From Flavivirga aquatica (GTDB taxonomy: Bacteria > Bacteroidota > Bacteroidia > Flavobacteriales > Flavobacteriaceae), in NCBI RefSeq assembly GCF_001747085.1, contig NZ_MDJD01000007.1, positions 124,001 through 188,000 on the forward strand: a stretch of DNA of 64,000 bases. Reading direction: 5' to 3'. The notes below the pieces were generated by a model. It saw nothing but the letters and a program-made list of their open reading frames with translations, was not told the DNA's origin and did no database searches. How positions within the stretch are numbered: position 1 is the first letter of the stretch; every line of letters starts with the position of its first letter. This document shows positions 53,901-63,619 of the stretch, one piece after another. Position numbers and translations under genes: made by a program.

Positions 53901-54932
53901 TTAGGTCATTTCCCCTCTCAAGGAGTCTTCATACGTGATTTTAAACAGTTTATCAGAAATATTTTGCCCTAATAAATACATTAATTTACCCAGAGCAGCC
54001 TCTGTTGTGATGTCTTTACCCGAAATAACACCTATTTTTTTCAGCTCATTACTCGTTTCATAGTGTCCCATCATCACACTTCCTCCAGAACATTGAGTAA
54101 TATTGATTATATATATACCTTTAGATATCGTTTTTTTTAGTATATCAATAAACCATTTTTCGGTAGTACAATTTCCTGCTCCATACGTTTCGATAATAAC
54201 CGCTTTTAAGTTTGGTGTATTAAATACACTTTCTATTACCAAATTAGTAATCCCAGGAAAAAGCTTAATTAATGCGATATTTTCATCTAACTTTTTATGA
54301 ACGATTAATCTCTTTTCTAAATCGGGTTTAAATAAAAACTTGTTATTAATTTTTAAATGCACACCAGATTCAGCCAAGTCTGGATAATTTAAAGATGCAA
54401 ACGCTTGAAAATGCTCAGCATTTATTTTAGTTGTTCTATTAGCTCTATACAATTTGTATTCAAAATATAAACAGACTTCTTTAATGGTTGGCTTACCTTC
54501 AGTTTGTAAAGAAGCCACTTGAATAGATGTTATTAAATTTTCTTTGGCATCTGTACGTAAATCTCCAATAGGAAGTTGAGATCCGGTAAAAACGACAGGT
54601 TTAGCTAAGTTTTCTAACATAAAACTTAATGCTGATGCTGTATAGCTCATCGTATCACTGCCATGTAAAACTACAAAACCATCGAACTCATTGTAATTAA
54701 GCTCTATTATTTCGGCTATTTGAATCCAATATTCCATATTCATATTACTAGAATCTATTGGTTCTTTAAATGATACCGTATCAATATTACAATCTAAAAG
54801 TTGTAGTTCTGGTATTTTTTCTAAAAGTGTTTTAAAATCAAAAGCACGAAGCACTCCTGTTTTAAAATCTTTCACCATCCCTATAGTACCTCCAGTATAT
54901 ATAAGTAGTATCTTTGGTTTTGACTGGCTCAT
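53901..54932 (-). CDS. ansA: Type I L-asparaginase (cytoplasmic)
   Basis: Hydrolyses asparagine to aspartate and ammonia; 343 aa, no signal peptide. Catalytic threonines lie in IYTGGTIGM and in VLHGSDTMSYTASAL, with TGSQLPIGDLRTDAKEN and the C-terminal domain (TYGAGNC) following. Lack of export and the sequence style fit the cytoplasmic type I enzyme. It begins 3 bp after tatD, so the two genes form one transcript. Confidence 0.93.
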   Translation of the reverse strand: MSQSKPKILLIYTGGTIGMVKDFKTGVLRAFDFKTLLEKIPELQLLDCNIDTVSFKEPIDSSNMNMEYWIQIAEIIELNYNEFDGFVVLHGSDTMSYTASALSFMLENLAKPVVFTGSQLPIGDLRTDAKENLITSIQVASLQTEGKPTIKEVCLYFEYKLYRANRTTKINAEHFQAFASLNYPDLAESGVHLKINNKFLFKPDLEKRLIVHKKLDENIALIKLFPGITNLVIESVFNTPNLKAVIIETYGAGNCTTEKWFIDILKKTISKGIYIINITQCSGGSVMMGHYETSNELKKIGVISGKDITTEAALGKLMYLLGQNISDKLFKITYEDSLRGEMT

Positions 54933-54935
54933 ATA

Positions 54936-55703
54936 TTAAACTTTAAAAACATTCTTAGAGTTTTGTGTTGTTATAGCTGCAATATCTTCTTCACTTCTAT
55001 TATATATATAGGACAGTTTTTCTAATACCTTTATTATATAAACACTTTCATTTCGTTTTCCTCTATAAGGTGTTGGTGCCAAATAAGGAGAATCTGTTTC
55101 TAATACGATATGTTCAAGGTCTATCTCACTTAAAAATTTATCGATTTTTCCATTCTTAAAAGTAGACACGCCACCAATACCTAACTTCATATTATATGAA
55201 ATGGCTTGATACGCTTGCTCAAATGTTCCAGTGAAACAATGGAAAACACCAAATAAATCCTCGCTTTTTTCTGATTCTAAAACTTCAAAAACTTCATCAA
55301 AAGCATCTCTACAATGAATAACTATAGGTAATTTATATTTTTTAGCTAATTGAATTTGATATTTAAAGGCTTCTTGTTGAATACTAAGTGTTGATTTATC
55401 CCAATATAAATCAATTCCAATTTCGCCTACTGCATAAAATTTTCGCTTAGCGAGCATCTCTTCAACATGTTTTAACTCATCTTTATAATTATCCTTTACA
55501 TGAGTTGGGTGTACCCCCATCATTAAAAACATATGGTCTGGATATTTTTTTTCAAGATCAAGCATTGACTCTGTATAATTAGAGTCTATAGCTGGAATAA
55601 AAAAGCGAGATACGCCTTGTTGCAAAGCACGCTCTATCATTTCTGTTCTATCTTCATCAAACGCTTCACTATATAAATGTGTATGTGTATCTGTTATAAT
55701 CAT
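54936..55703 (-). CDS. tatD: TatD family metal-dependent hydrolase
   Basis: Deoxyribonuclease-like TIM-barrel hydrolase of 255 aa. Metal ligands are THTHLYSEAF (first HxH), GEIGIDLYWD (Glu), IHCRDAF (His), FHCFTGTFEQA (His) and ETDSPYLAPTPYRGKRN (Asp). TatD proteins are 3'-5' exonucleases linked to DNA repair and quality control. Upstream of ansA with a 3-bp gap. Confidence 0.94.
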   Translation of the reverse strand: MIITDTHTHLYSEAFDEDRTEMIERALQQGVSRFFIPAIDSNYTESMLDLEKKYPDHMFLMMGVHPTHVKDNYKDELKHVEEMLAKRKFYAVGEIGIDLYWDKSTLSIQQEAFKYQIQLAKKYKLPIVIHCRDAFDEVFEVLESEKSEDLFGVFHCFTGTFEQAYQAISYNMKLGIGGVSTFKNGKIDKFLSEIDLEHIVLETDSPYLAPTPYRGKRNESVYIIKVLEKLSYIYNRSEEDIAAITTQNSKNVFKV

Positions 55704-55716
55704 TTGGTAAAAATAA

Positions 55717-55745
55717 AAAAGTCATTAGTTTAAATAATGACTTTT
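55717..55745 (-). terminator. Terminator of the sigma/anti-sigma operon
   Basis: Stem AAAAGTCATTA/TAATGACTTTT with an AT loop, followed by a T-rich stretch on the minus strand. It separates the TPR anti-sigma gene from tatD. Confidence 0.82.
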
Positions 55746-55783
55746 AAGTTTTTTGTTATGTTTAAATCTTACAAGATTATAAA

Positions 55784-56530
55784 TCAATCTAACTGTCTTA
55801 AGAGTTTTTTAGCTTGCTTATAATCATCCGCATCTTCAGAAATTGTTTTTAAAACATCTATACATGCTTTATTATCTTTCTGTTTTAATTTACTCAAAGC
55901 TAAATACCAAGTCGCTTTGTTTTTATAAACGGAATTTCCTCGACGCAAATCTTCTAAAACCTTATCTGCCATTTCATAATCATTTAATTCAATATTAGTA
56001 ATGGCTCTATATAATTTTAATTCTGAATTATTTTCATCTAATTTTATTAAATTTCGAAACGCATCCTCGGCTTTGGCATAATTACCTGAGTTAAATGCAT
56101 GCTCTGCTGTATTTAAAAGCTCATTATTACTACCCCTAACAGTTAAACTAATACTGCCATAATCTGCATAATCATTATACGTAGGGTTTGAAAATTGATT
56201 TAATGCAAAAATCCCAAGTAATAAAGCTATACTTGCAGCAATAGCATATTTATAAAGATTAAAGGTTTTTGATTTCTCTTTTATATTAGAGGTTGTTTCT
56301 GTTTTATTAAAATGGTTATTAGATATACTCTGTAAATTCTCTTGAAATGATTTTGAAGCTTCTTCGTTTTTAAATTTATGCTCTAAATAAGAAGATAGTT
56401 CTTTATAAAAATTAAAAGACTCATTAAACTCTAAATCGGTTTTTAATCGAGCCTCGAAAGCTTCAACATCATCCAATGGAAGTATTTTAGAAAGATATTC
56501 TTCAAATAATATATAGTCTTGATCTTTCAT
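55784..56530 (-). CDS. TPR membrane protein, putative anti-sigma factor
   Basis: Protein of 248 aa with a cytosolic N-terminal part (1 to about 90) that starts YILFEEYLSKILPLDDVEAF, as in small anti-sigma regulators. There is one membrane helix (about 93-111) and a periplasmic TPR-like domain (about 140-245, AFNSGNYAKAEDAFRN). Only 4 bp downstream of the ECF sigma gene, so it is the likely partner that holds the sigma factor at the membrane. The zinc motif HxxxCxxC is absent, so it is not a ZAS-type anti-sigma. It may sense the envelope through its TPR domain. Confidence 0.7.
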   Translation of the reverse strand: MKDQDYILFEEYLSKILPLDDVEAFEARLKTDLEFNESFNFYKELSSYLEHKFKNEEASKSFQENLQSISNNHFNKTETTSNIKEKSKTFNLYKYAIAASIALLLGIFALNQFSNPTYNDYADYGSISLTVRGSNNELLNTAEHAFNSGNYAKAEDAFRNLIKLDENNSELKLYRAITNIELNDYEMADKVLEDLRRGNSVYKNKATWYLALSKLKQKDNKACIDVLKTISEDADDYKQAKKLLRQLD

Positions 56531-56534
56531 TTAA

Positions 56535-57116
56535 TTAATTATTAAGTTGGTTAAATTTTGGCGATTTACGAACCAGCTCAGTTAACTTACCTATACATAA
56601 AGATTTTTTTTTCCTAGCGTAAGCATATGTAACGCCTATTTTTTTTGCTACATCTTCCATAGACTTTATTTTAAATGTAGCTGCTAATAAATCTTTACAA
56701 GCATTTCCTAATTTTTGAAACATTTCTGCAAATAAAGCTTCTTTTTCTCCAAACACAGACGTTTCAAAAGCTAGTTCTTGAGCCTCGTCACTTTTAGATA
56801 AAATCTCTTCATTAATTGTTACCTCTTTTTTTGAAGATTTTTTCAATTCATTTAACCATTTACGTTTACAAAGCAGGAAAAAATAAGCATCAAAGGGACA
56901 TGTAAGCTTTAATTCTTTTTCATTCGCTTGATTATATATGGTTACTAGAGTATCTTGAATAATATCTTGAGCTTCTTCTGTAGTACCATTGTTTAGCTTA
57001 ATATAATTAACAACTTTAGGCACAAACTTATCATATATAGCTTGTATAATAAATGAATTGTTGTTTAATAAACCTTCTATGTATTTCTGGTCTTCGTGTA
57101 TTTTTTTTTCACCCAT
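56535..57116 (-). CDS. ECF-type RNA polymerase sigma factor
   Basis: Sigma-70 family protein of 193 aa with region 2 (about 25-100: AIYDKFVPKVVNYI, EEAQDIIQDTLVTIY, DAYFFLLCKRKWLNELKK) and region 4 (about 130-185, MEDVAKKIGVTYAYARKKKSLCIGKL as an HTH). Regions 3 and 1 are missing, as in ECF sigmas. It heads a two-gene operon with the TPR protein and is divergent from the lipoprotein at 57299, so it probably controls the genes to the right, including the CHAT gene. Targets are not shown. Confidence 0.88.
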   Translation of the reverse strand: MGEKKIHEDQKYIEGLLNNNSFIIQAIYDKFVPKVVNYIKLNNGTTEEAQDIIQDTLVTIYNQANEKELKLTCPFDAYFFLLCKRKWLNELKKSSKKEVTINEEILSKSDEAQELAFETSVFGEKEALFAEMFQKLGNACKDLLAATFKIKSMEDVAKKIGVTYAYARKKKSLCIGKLTELVRKSPKFNQLNN

Positions 57117-57298
57117 TCCCCCTCTTGTATTTCCTACTAAAGTAAAAAAACTTTAAAACAAAGGGTAACAATATTAAAATGATTTTGATATAAGGATGTA
57201 ACAGCTATATGCTTTACATAAAATTAATTAATCCTTAAAAATTAGAAATCATGAAAATTATAAAGCAATTTTACAAACATTCAAACAATTTAAATGAT

Positions 57299-58276
57299 AT
57301 GAATAAAAATTTGAAAAACACATTTGGTACACTTTTAATAATGACTTTATTATTTACTAGCTGTTCTAAAAATAACGACGACGTAGACATTATAATTCGT
57401 GCTACCGCTGAAGACTTTAGTAATTTAAAACAAGAAGCTTTAAATAATCAAACACAAAATTTTCAGTTTAATGCCGAAGATGGTACGATATCTTTAACAT
57501 CTGAAAAAGGTGTTCAAATTAACCTTAACGGATCTTGTTTAACTTTAAATGGAAATTCTATAACTGGAACTGTAGATTTAGAGTTTATCGAATTATTTGA
57601 CAAAGGCCATATGCTAACAACAAATAAACCAACAATGGGTACCTTACCTAATGGAGATAAAGCCTTGTTGATTTCTGGTGGAGAGTTTTTTGTAAATGCC
57701 ACTCAAAATGGAGAATCTTTAGATATAAGTTGTAGTATCCAATTGGCTATTCCTTCAAATTTAACAGGTGGAATAGATAATGACATGCTACTTTGGAAAG
57801 GTAGAATTGACGAAAATGATAATTTAGCTTGGGATCAAGTTAGAGATAATGCTACTGGACAAGGAGGCGTATTTGCAGAAGGTAATCAATACTATGCTTT
57901 TTTAGGAGATTTTGGATGGTCTAATGTAGATCGTTTTTATAATGACCCAAGACCAAAAACAACCATATTAGTTAATGTACCTGAAGGTTATAATAACACT
58001 AATTGTTCTGTATTTTTATCCTATGATGGTGAAAACACTGGTTTAGCCAATTTAGACACTTACGATTCAAATACCGGTTTATTTAGCGAACATTATGGAC
58101 AAATCCCTATTGGATTAGAATGTCATGTTATTTTTGTAACTGAAGATGCAAATGATTGGAAATATGCTATAAAAGCAGCTACTATCACAGAAAATGGAAT
58201 TATAACATTTACTAATGATGATACATCTACTGTTACTGAAGCTCAATTAACAACTATCATTAATGACTTACCGTAA
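57299..58276 (+). CDS. Putative lipoprotein of unknown function
   Basis: I take ATG 57299 (325 aa, MNKNLKNTFGTLL) rather than the ATG at 57251, because it gives a normal lipoprotein signal ending LLFTSC with the lipidated Cys in place. The body is beta-rich with a conserved-looking N-terminal half (FNAEDGTISLTSEKGVQINLNG, GTVDLEFIELFDKGHMLTTN) and DGENTGLANLDT further on. I do not recognise a family. The upstream 130 bp also hold the divergent sigma-factor promoter, so this may be a sigma target. Confidence 0.75.
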   Translation: MNKNLKNTFGTLLIMTLLFTSCSKNNDDVDIIIRATAEDFSNLKQEALNNQTQNFQFNAEDGTISLTSEKGVQINLNGSCLTLNGNSITGTVDLEFIELFDKGHMLTTNKPTMGTLPNGDKALLISGGEFFVNATQNGESLDISCSIQLAIPSNLTGGIDNDMLLWKGRIDENDNLAWDQVRDNATGQGGVFAEGNQYYAFLGDFGWSNVDRFYNDPRPKTTILVNVPEGYNNTNCSVFLSYDGENTGLANLDTYDSNTGLFSEHYGQIPIGLECHVIFVTEDANDWKYAIKAATITENGIITFTNDDTSTVTEAQLTTIINDLP

Positions 58277-58402
58277 ATATCTATCCTTTTCATGACCTAC
58301 TACTTAAAGTAATTTGCTTCAAGGTTTAACCTGGTTTTTTTCTTACAAAAAGAAGGATAATATAAAGGACTTGCCTGTATATATAATATATACCCTAAAG
58401 TT

Positions 58403-58501
58403 ATGAAAAAAACCACTCCCACATTACTTATAATATTTATTGTATTAATACTTATTGCTAACTTGACGCTTATTGTATTAAACCTTGGACAACTAAATTA
58501 A
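58403..58501 (+). CDS. Small single-helix membrane peptide, 32 aa
   Basis: ATG 58403 to TAA 58501. The peptide begins MKKTTPTLLIIFIVLILIAN: one membrane helix (about 8-27), two N-terminal Lys and a short tail NLGQLN. It fills the gap between the lipoprotein and the PKD protein. The composition (positive-inside, uninterrupted hydrophobic core) argues for a real membrane peptide, but no homologue is known to me and no promoter is evident. Confidence 0.45.
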   Translation: MKKTTPTLLIIFIVLILIANLTLIVLNLGQLN

Positions 58502-58555
58502 GTTAAACAAATCAACTTTTGTATATTTATAAAACAACTAACACGTATTATTATA

Positions 58556-60511
58556 ATGATTAAACATTTTATTACTATTTTATTCTGTTTATTATGCCTT
58601 TATGGTTTTGCTCAAAAAAAAACAAAAATAGATACCATACCTAGAATAGCAAATATAAAATATAGCATTAATAATAACGAAGTTATATGCACCCCAGAAA
58701 CACCTGTTTTAAATCAAATTGCAGGTGCTCCCAAAGCGTTCTACACCCATTATTGGGAATTTGGAGATGGACACTATAGCACCAAAGAAACTCCTAAACA
58801 TGTTTATAAAAAAGCTGGCGAATATGAAATTAAGCTATGGGCTACAAACAATTACGATGTAGGCAAACCTCCAACCTCAAGACCTAAAAAGGTCGCGATT
58901 AACAATATAACTTCTACATATGAAGACATTGCATCAATGAGCGAAGACTTTACTTTAAAACGAAACAGAGAACCAGTACCCGATCAAGATATGGTAGTTA
59001 TCATGAGTTATAAAAATGCTAAAGATTATGTAGCTAATGGGAAAATTTATTTGTTTTATAATGAACTCCAATATAAAGCTAATAATTTTGAATTAACTGA
59101 AACTAGAACCTATTATAATGAAAAAAATACTCTAAACGATGCATTTACTTTTACAAACAATATTGATGATGATAGAACTTACTTAGCATCTATAGATAAT
59201 AAAACGATTCAAGCAAGGAAAGTTATACAAGATACTACTCAAAAAATGAATCTACCTCTCACCATTCAAGATTCTAAAGCATTATATAAAAATTGGAGCC
59301 TCTTAGAATTTGACAATATGCAACCTAATGAAGAACGTAATATCTTCTTTAGTTTTAAAACAACACCAGAAATGGTTAAAGATACTAGTGCCATTATATC
59401 TGTTAGAGGTGTTTACATACCAGATGCTAACTTTGACAATCACAAAGTAAAAGACATGGAAATGGAAATTGTGACTTCACACGACCCTAATAAAATGTCA
59501 TCAAACGGAACTTTAATGAATTATAGATTAGTCCGTTTTAAAACTTTAAAATATAAAATTAAATTCCAAAATAACGGAGAAGGTCCTGCTAGAACTATAA
59601 GATTAGAAACAGACATTCCTGAAATGTTAGACAAATCAACTTTAAAAGTTTTAGATATGTATCCTAAATGCGAAATATGCCCTAAACGAGATGTTTTATA
59701 TAGTTGCCTTGACACTACATTCACAAACAAACAAGCTATTTTTACTTTTAAAAATATTTATTTACCAGGGAGTGAGCAAAAAAATGTAAAAGAACATGAT
59801 TCCACTAAAGGTTTTGTAAAATACAGTATCAAATTTGCTAAAGATTTCCATAAGAAAAAGACAAAAAGTAGGACTGCTATTATTTTTGATAAAAATGATC
59901 CCATCATCACCAATTATTCTACAACACGCTTTTTACCAGGTATTTCAATTGGAGCAAAAGTGGGCTATAATTCATTTAATGATTTAAAAAACTCTGAAAG
60001 TTACTTCTTTGGAGCTACACTTTCACCTTTTAAATCTTATAGATGGTATTGGCAAATAGAATTGATGAACAATCTTCATAATTATGATAGTGATACCCAA
60101 GTTTTAAACGAAATTATTACTGATCCTAGTGGGGTTCGTTTTACACAACGTACTACAACAAGTACATCTTACAAAAATATAGATTGGGATATTCCTATTT
60201 TAATACGTTATAACATAAATAATTATATAGGTTTGGGAACAGGTTTACAGAACACTATTTCTATAAATGAAAAGCGACAACAAAATATTTTAACTGAACA
60301 ATTTGAAGGTTTTCAACAACCAGCTTCTATTTTTAATACTATTGAGGAAAACCAAGAAGAAACAAATTCTTTTACAAACTTAAGAACAGGTCTATTATTT
60401 GAAGCCACTGCTGGTTTTTCTAGAATTGGCCCTAGTTTAGGCGCTCGTTATATTATGAGTTTTGAAGACCATCTTAGCTATTGGCAGTTCTATGCTATAT
60501 GGAAATTTTAA
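58556..60511 (+). CDS. PKD-domain protein with C-terminal outer-membrane barrel
   Basis: Secreted protein of 651 aa: signal peptide (1 to about 19, ending YGFAQ), a PKD domain (about 35-110, with YWEFGDGHYSTKETPKHVY), then an Ig- or DUF11-like region (about 270-450, FQNNGEGPARTIRLETDIP). Four cysteines cluster at about 370-383 (KCEICPK, YSCLD). The last 190 residues look like a barrel (SIGAKVGYNSFND, GLGTGLQNT, GPSLGARYIMSF, QFYAIWKF). It is probably an outer-membrane protein with periplasmic or surface PKD/Ig modules. It lies 31 bp before the CHAT gene and is co-oriented with it, so they likely act together. Confidence 0.78.
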   Translation: MIKHFITILFCLLCLYGFAQKKTKIDTIPRIANIKYSINNNEVICTPETPVLNQIAGAPKAFYTHYWEFGDGHYSTKETPKHVYKKAGEYEIKLWATNNYDVGKPPTSRPKKVAINNITSTYEDIASMSEDFTLKRNREPVPDQDMVVIMSYKNAKDYVANGKIYLFYNELQYKANNFELTETRTYYNEKNTLNDAFTFTNNIDDDRTYLASIDNKTIQARKVIQDTTQKMNLPLTIQDSKALYKNWSLLEFDNMQPNEERNIFFSFKTTPEMVKDTSAIISVRGVYIPDANFDNHKVKDMEMEIVTSHDPNKMSSNGTLMNYRLVRFKTLKYKIKFQNNGEGPARTIRLETDIPEMLDKSTLKVLDMYPKCEICPKRDVLYSCLDTTFTNKQAIFTFKNIYLPGSEQKNVKEHDSTKGFVKYSIKFAKDFHKKKTKSRTAIIFDKNDPIITNYSTTRFLPGISIGAKVGYNSFNDLKNSESYFFGATLSPFKSYRWYWQIELMNNLHNYDSDTQVLNEIITDPSGVRFTQRTTTSTSYKNIDWDIPILIRYNINNYIGLGTGLQNTISINEKRQQNILTEQFEGFQQPASIFNTIEENQEETNSFTNLRTGLLFEATAGFSRIGPSLGARYIMSFEDHLSYWQFYAIWKF

Positions 60512-60542
60512 GACCTAAATCATATTTAGGCTACTCATTCTT

Positions 60543-63098
60543 ATGAAAAAATTATACTTCTTCTTTCTATTAATAAATTCAATTAGTTTTTCACAAACAC
60601 TTGAAGAGACCATTTATGTAGCCACCGAAGTTTTTATTAGCAACCAAAACAATGAATCATTACAACTATTAAACCAACAAGAATCAACATATAAAACACT
60701 AGTTAATACAAAAGACGAGCAATTAGCCTTAGTCTTTTTGCAGTGCAACAAAGGCTACTATTTAGACAAACATTCTAAACTAAAAGAAGCCATTACTAGT
60801 TATGAAGATGCCCTAAAACGATTTCAATCAAACAATCTTTTAAAATTTTCTGATTTTGATATTATTGAAAGTTGCCTAAAACCCTTAGGTAATTTGTACA
60901 CCAAAACGAGTGACTATACCAATGCTATAAATACTATAAATCAATATATTTTTTTTGCTGAAGAGCGTAATAACATAAACCATCAAGTTAGCGGTGCCAT
61001 TAATCTTGCTAAACTATACGAAACTATAGGTAAATATAAAATCGTTTTAAAAATTATTGAAAACACTTCCAAACTCCCCAATATATCTAACACACAAAAG
61101 AAACATTTAACAGCTATTAAAATCACAAATTTAATAGCTTTAGAAAAATATGAAGAAGCATCATTTATAAACGCCACTTCAAAATTTTCAAAATTCAATA
61201 AGCATAAAAACGATTACTTAATCCAACTAAAAAAAGGTAATTATAATCAGGCATTAAATGCTTTCAAAAAAGCAAAAACAACCATTAACAAAACAAACAT
61301 GTCTATTAGAAATCTCTCAAAGTTTTATGTTGAAGAAGCACAACTATATTATCTACTTAACAGACAAAATAATGCAATACAGAGCCTAAACCTTGCCTTA
61401 AAAACACTAATCCCTAATCTTACGCCTCAAGACTTCTATGATAAAAATAATTTATATCCTGAAAATACATTTATAGACATTTTTGATTTATATGCCACCA
61501 TGCAGTCCAATACAGAGAAAGCACTTCAATACTTTAACTTAAGCTTTCATGTTTCAAAATTATTACAAAATAGTTGGACCTCGCAGGAAGCTAAAATTTT
61601 AAATCAAACCAATAATAGAATTAGAAGCGAAAAATGTATTAGTCTTCTTTATAATAAATTCAATGAAACTAAAAATAAGACCTATTTATATGACGCATTT
61701 CATTATTCTGAAAACGGCAAAGCATCTGTTTTAAAAGAAGTATTTCAAAAAAAATTGCGCCAAAAACAATTTCCTAATGACAGCTTGTTAACTATAGAAA
61801 TTAATCTTTTAAAAAAACAAGAACATATTACAAGTTTACTTGTAAAAGAACAAATGGGAAATAGTAAAGCATCAAGAATAAACCTTTTAAGCAAAAACCT
61901 TAGCGAAATCAGCCTTAAATTAAAAACAATAAAAACAGCCATTTTAAAAAAATACCCAGAGAGTACTAGTAACTTATCCTTAGAAACATTGCAAGCTAAA
62001 TTATTAAAAGATGATACTGTATTAGTAGAATATTTTTATGGAGAAACTGCCATATATCAGTTTACAATTTTAAGTAAAAACATTTATTTAGATAAAATTA
62101 TTTTAAATACTGATACCAGAAAACAAATTACCGATTTCATTCATCTTTTTGATAACGCCTCAATCATAAATAATAATATAAATACTTTTACAACAAAAGC
62201 ATTTAATCTTTTTGAACTATTAAAATTCAATACTATTTCAACAAGTAAAAATGTTGTTATTATACCTGATGGATTATTGAATTTTATCTCTTTCGAATCT
62301 TTATTAACTTCTAAAACAAGTACAACATCTTATTCCAAAATGCCTTTCCTGGTGAAAACTCATAATGTACTTTATAATTCTAGTGCTCTTTTTTATTCAA
62401 CAAAAAATAAACCTGTAGAAACGAATACGCTACTCGGCTTTTTTCCTGTATTTGAAAACACTAAAAAAAAGCTTACTTACTCAATAGAAGAAGCGCATGC
62501 CATAAATACAGAAATGTCCTCTAAAATATTTATGTATAATAAAGCAACAAAAGCTAATTTTATAAAAAACGCTAATAACTATAATATTTTGCATTTATCT
62601 ACACATGCTAATGCTGGTGATTTTATAAAACCTGCTAATATTGATTTTTATGATGATACACTGTATTTAAATGAATTATACAGCCTTAATTTGAATACAA
62701 ACCTAGTCGTTTTAAGTGCCTGCGAAACAGGTATTGGAAAACTATACAAAGGAGAAGGAGCTATGAGTATAGCTCGTGGCTTCCAGTATTCTGGAGCTAA
62801 AAATGTACTGTTTTCCTTATGGCGAATCAATGATTTATCAGCGTCTCAAATCATACAATCATTTTATGAAAATTATAGCAAACACCAAGCTACATATCTT
62901 GCTAATCACAATTCCAAAATTGAGTATATAGAAAATAACACTATCAGTAATATTAAAAAATCTCCATACTACTGGAGTGCTTTTGTTTATTATGGGGAAT
63001 TTACAAAACCAGATTACAATAGACCTTTATTTTATAATATAGGTATAATTGTATTTATCCTTCTATTTATAGTAATTTTACTTTTGAAATTTAAGTAA
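60543..63098 (+). CDS. TPR-CHAT domain protein, exported and membrane-anchored
   Basis: Protein of 851 aa. Signal peptide about 1-18 (ending SFSQ); TPR-like repeats from about 60 to 410 (AITSYEDALKRF, ALNAFKKAKTT, AIQSLNLALKTL). The CHAT domain (about 540-815) has ILHLSTHANAGD with His684/His688 and VVLSACETGIG with Cys727, giving the His-Cys pair of caspase-like CHAT proteases. A C-terminal membrane helix lies at about 829-848 (YNIGIIVFILLFIVILLL). So the TPR and CHAT parts should face the periplasm with a C-terminal anchor. CHAT proteins include separase-like peptidases and regulated proteases of defence systems; substrate unknown here. 5 bp before the retropepsin gene. Confidence 0.88.
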   Translation: MKKLYFFFLLINSISFSQTLEETIYVATEVFISNQNNESLQLLNQQESTYKTLVNTKDEQLALVFLQCNKGYYLDKHSKLKEAITSYEDALKRFQSNNLLKFSDFDIIESCLKPLGNLYTKTSDYTNAINTINQYIFFAEERNNINHQVSGAINLAKLYETIGKYKIVLKIIENTSKLPNISNTQKKHLTAIKITNLIALEKYEEASFINATSKFSKFNKHKNDYLIQLKKGNYNQALNAFKKAKTTINKTNMSIRNLSKFYVEEAQLYYLLNRQNNAIQSLNLALKTLIPNLTPQDFYDKNNLYPENTFIDIFDLYATMQSNTEKALQYFNLSFHVSKLLQNSWTSQEAKILNQTNNRIRSEKCISLLYNKFNETKNKTYLYDAFHYSENGKASVLKEVFQKKLRQKQFPNDSLLTIEINLLKKQEHITSLLVKEQMGNSKASRINLLSKNLSEISLKLKTIKTAILKKYPESTSNLSLETLQAKLLKDDTVLVEYFYGETAIYQFTILSKNIYLDKIILNTDTRKQITDFIHLFDNASIINNNINTFTTKAFNLFELLKFNTISTSKNVVIIPDGLLNFISFESLLTSKTSTTSYSKMPFLVKTHNVLYNSSALFYSTKNKPVETNTLLGFFPVFENTKKKLTYSIEEAHAINTEMSSKIFMYNKATKANFIKNANNYNILHLSTHANAGDFIKPANIDFYDDTLYLNELYSLNLNTNLVVLSACETGIGKLYKGEGAMSIARGFQYSGAKNVLFSLWRINDLSASQIIQSFYENYSKHQATYLANHNSKIEYIENNTISNIKKSPYYWSAFVYYGEFTKPDYNRPLFYNIGIIVFILLFIVILLLKFK

Positions 63099-63103
63099 AT
63101 CAT

Positions 63104-63547
63104 ATGAAAAAAACATTGCAGGAATTTCTTCTTGAAAAAGACTATACTAAAACAAAACTAAAGCTTACAAAAACGAACCATTTTGAAATTAAAGCAACTA
63201 TTAATGGTACAAAAGGTTTATTTATTTTAGATACTGGGGCTTCAAGTTCTTGTGTAGGTTTTGAAGCTATTAATCCATTTAAATTAAAAGTACAAGATTC
63301 TAAAATAAAAGCTGCAGGTGCTGGTGCTACAAACATGGATACTAAAACATCTAAAAAGAATAAAATTAAAATAGGAAAGTGGGTAAGCAATAAAGTTGTC
63401 TTGGTGTTATTTGATCTAACTCATGTAAATACAGCCTTAATAAACCACAATTCGAAACCTGTTGATGGTATTATAGGAGCAGATATCTTAAAAAAAGCTA
63501 AAGCTATTATAGATTATGAAAAGAAATATATATATTTAAAGCTATAA
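63104..63547 (+). CDS. Retropepsin-like aspartic protease
   Basis: Small protein of 147 aa with the aspartic protease motif FILDTGASSS (Asp43) and the second family motif GIIGADIL near the C-terminus. No signal peptide is evident. Retropepsin-like proteins are active as dimers; the short single-domain size fits that. 5 bp after the CHAT gene, so part of the same transcript, which couples two protease-type proteins in one operon. Its last 70 bp and 3' flank are repeated, degenerate, further on at 63620-63737. Confidence 0.82.
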   Translation: MKKTLQEFLLEKDYTKTKLKLTKTNHFEIKATINGTKGLFILDTGASSSCVGFEAINPFKLKVQDSKIKAAGAGATNMDTKTSKKNKIKIGKWVSNKVVLVLFDLTHVNTALINHNSKPVDGIIGADILKKAKAIIDYEKKYIYLKL

Positions 63548-63619
63548 AAAAGCTCATAACACAAATTTATTTTTTCAACTAATAACACATAATCTACTAA
63601 AAATCAATAAAAGACTCTT

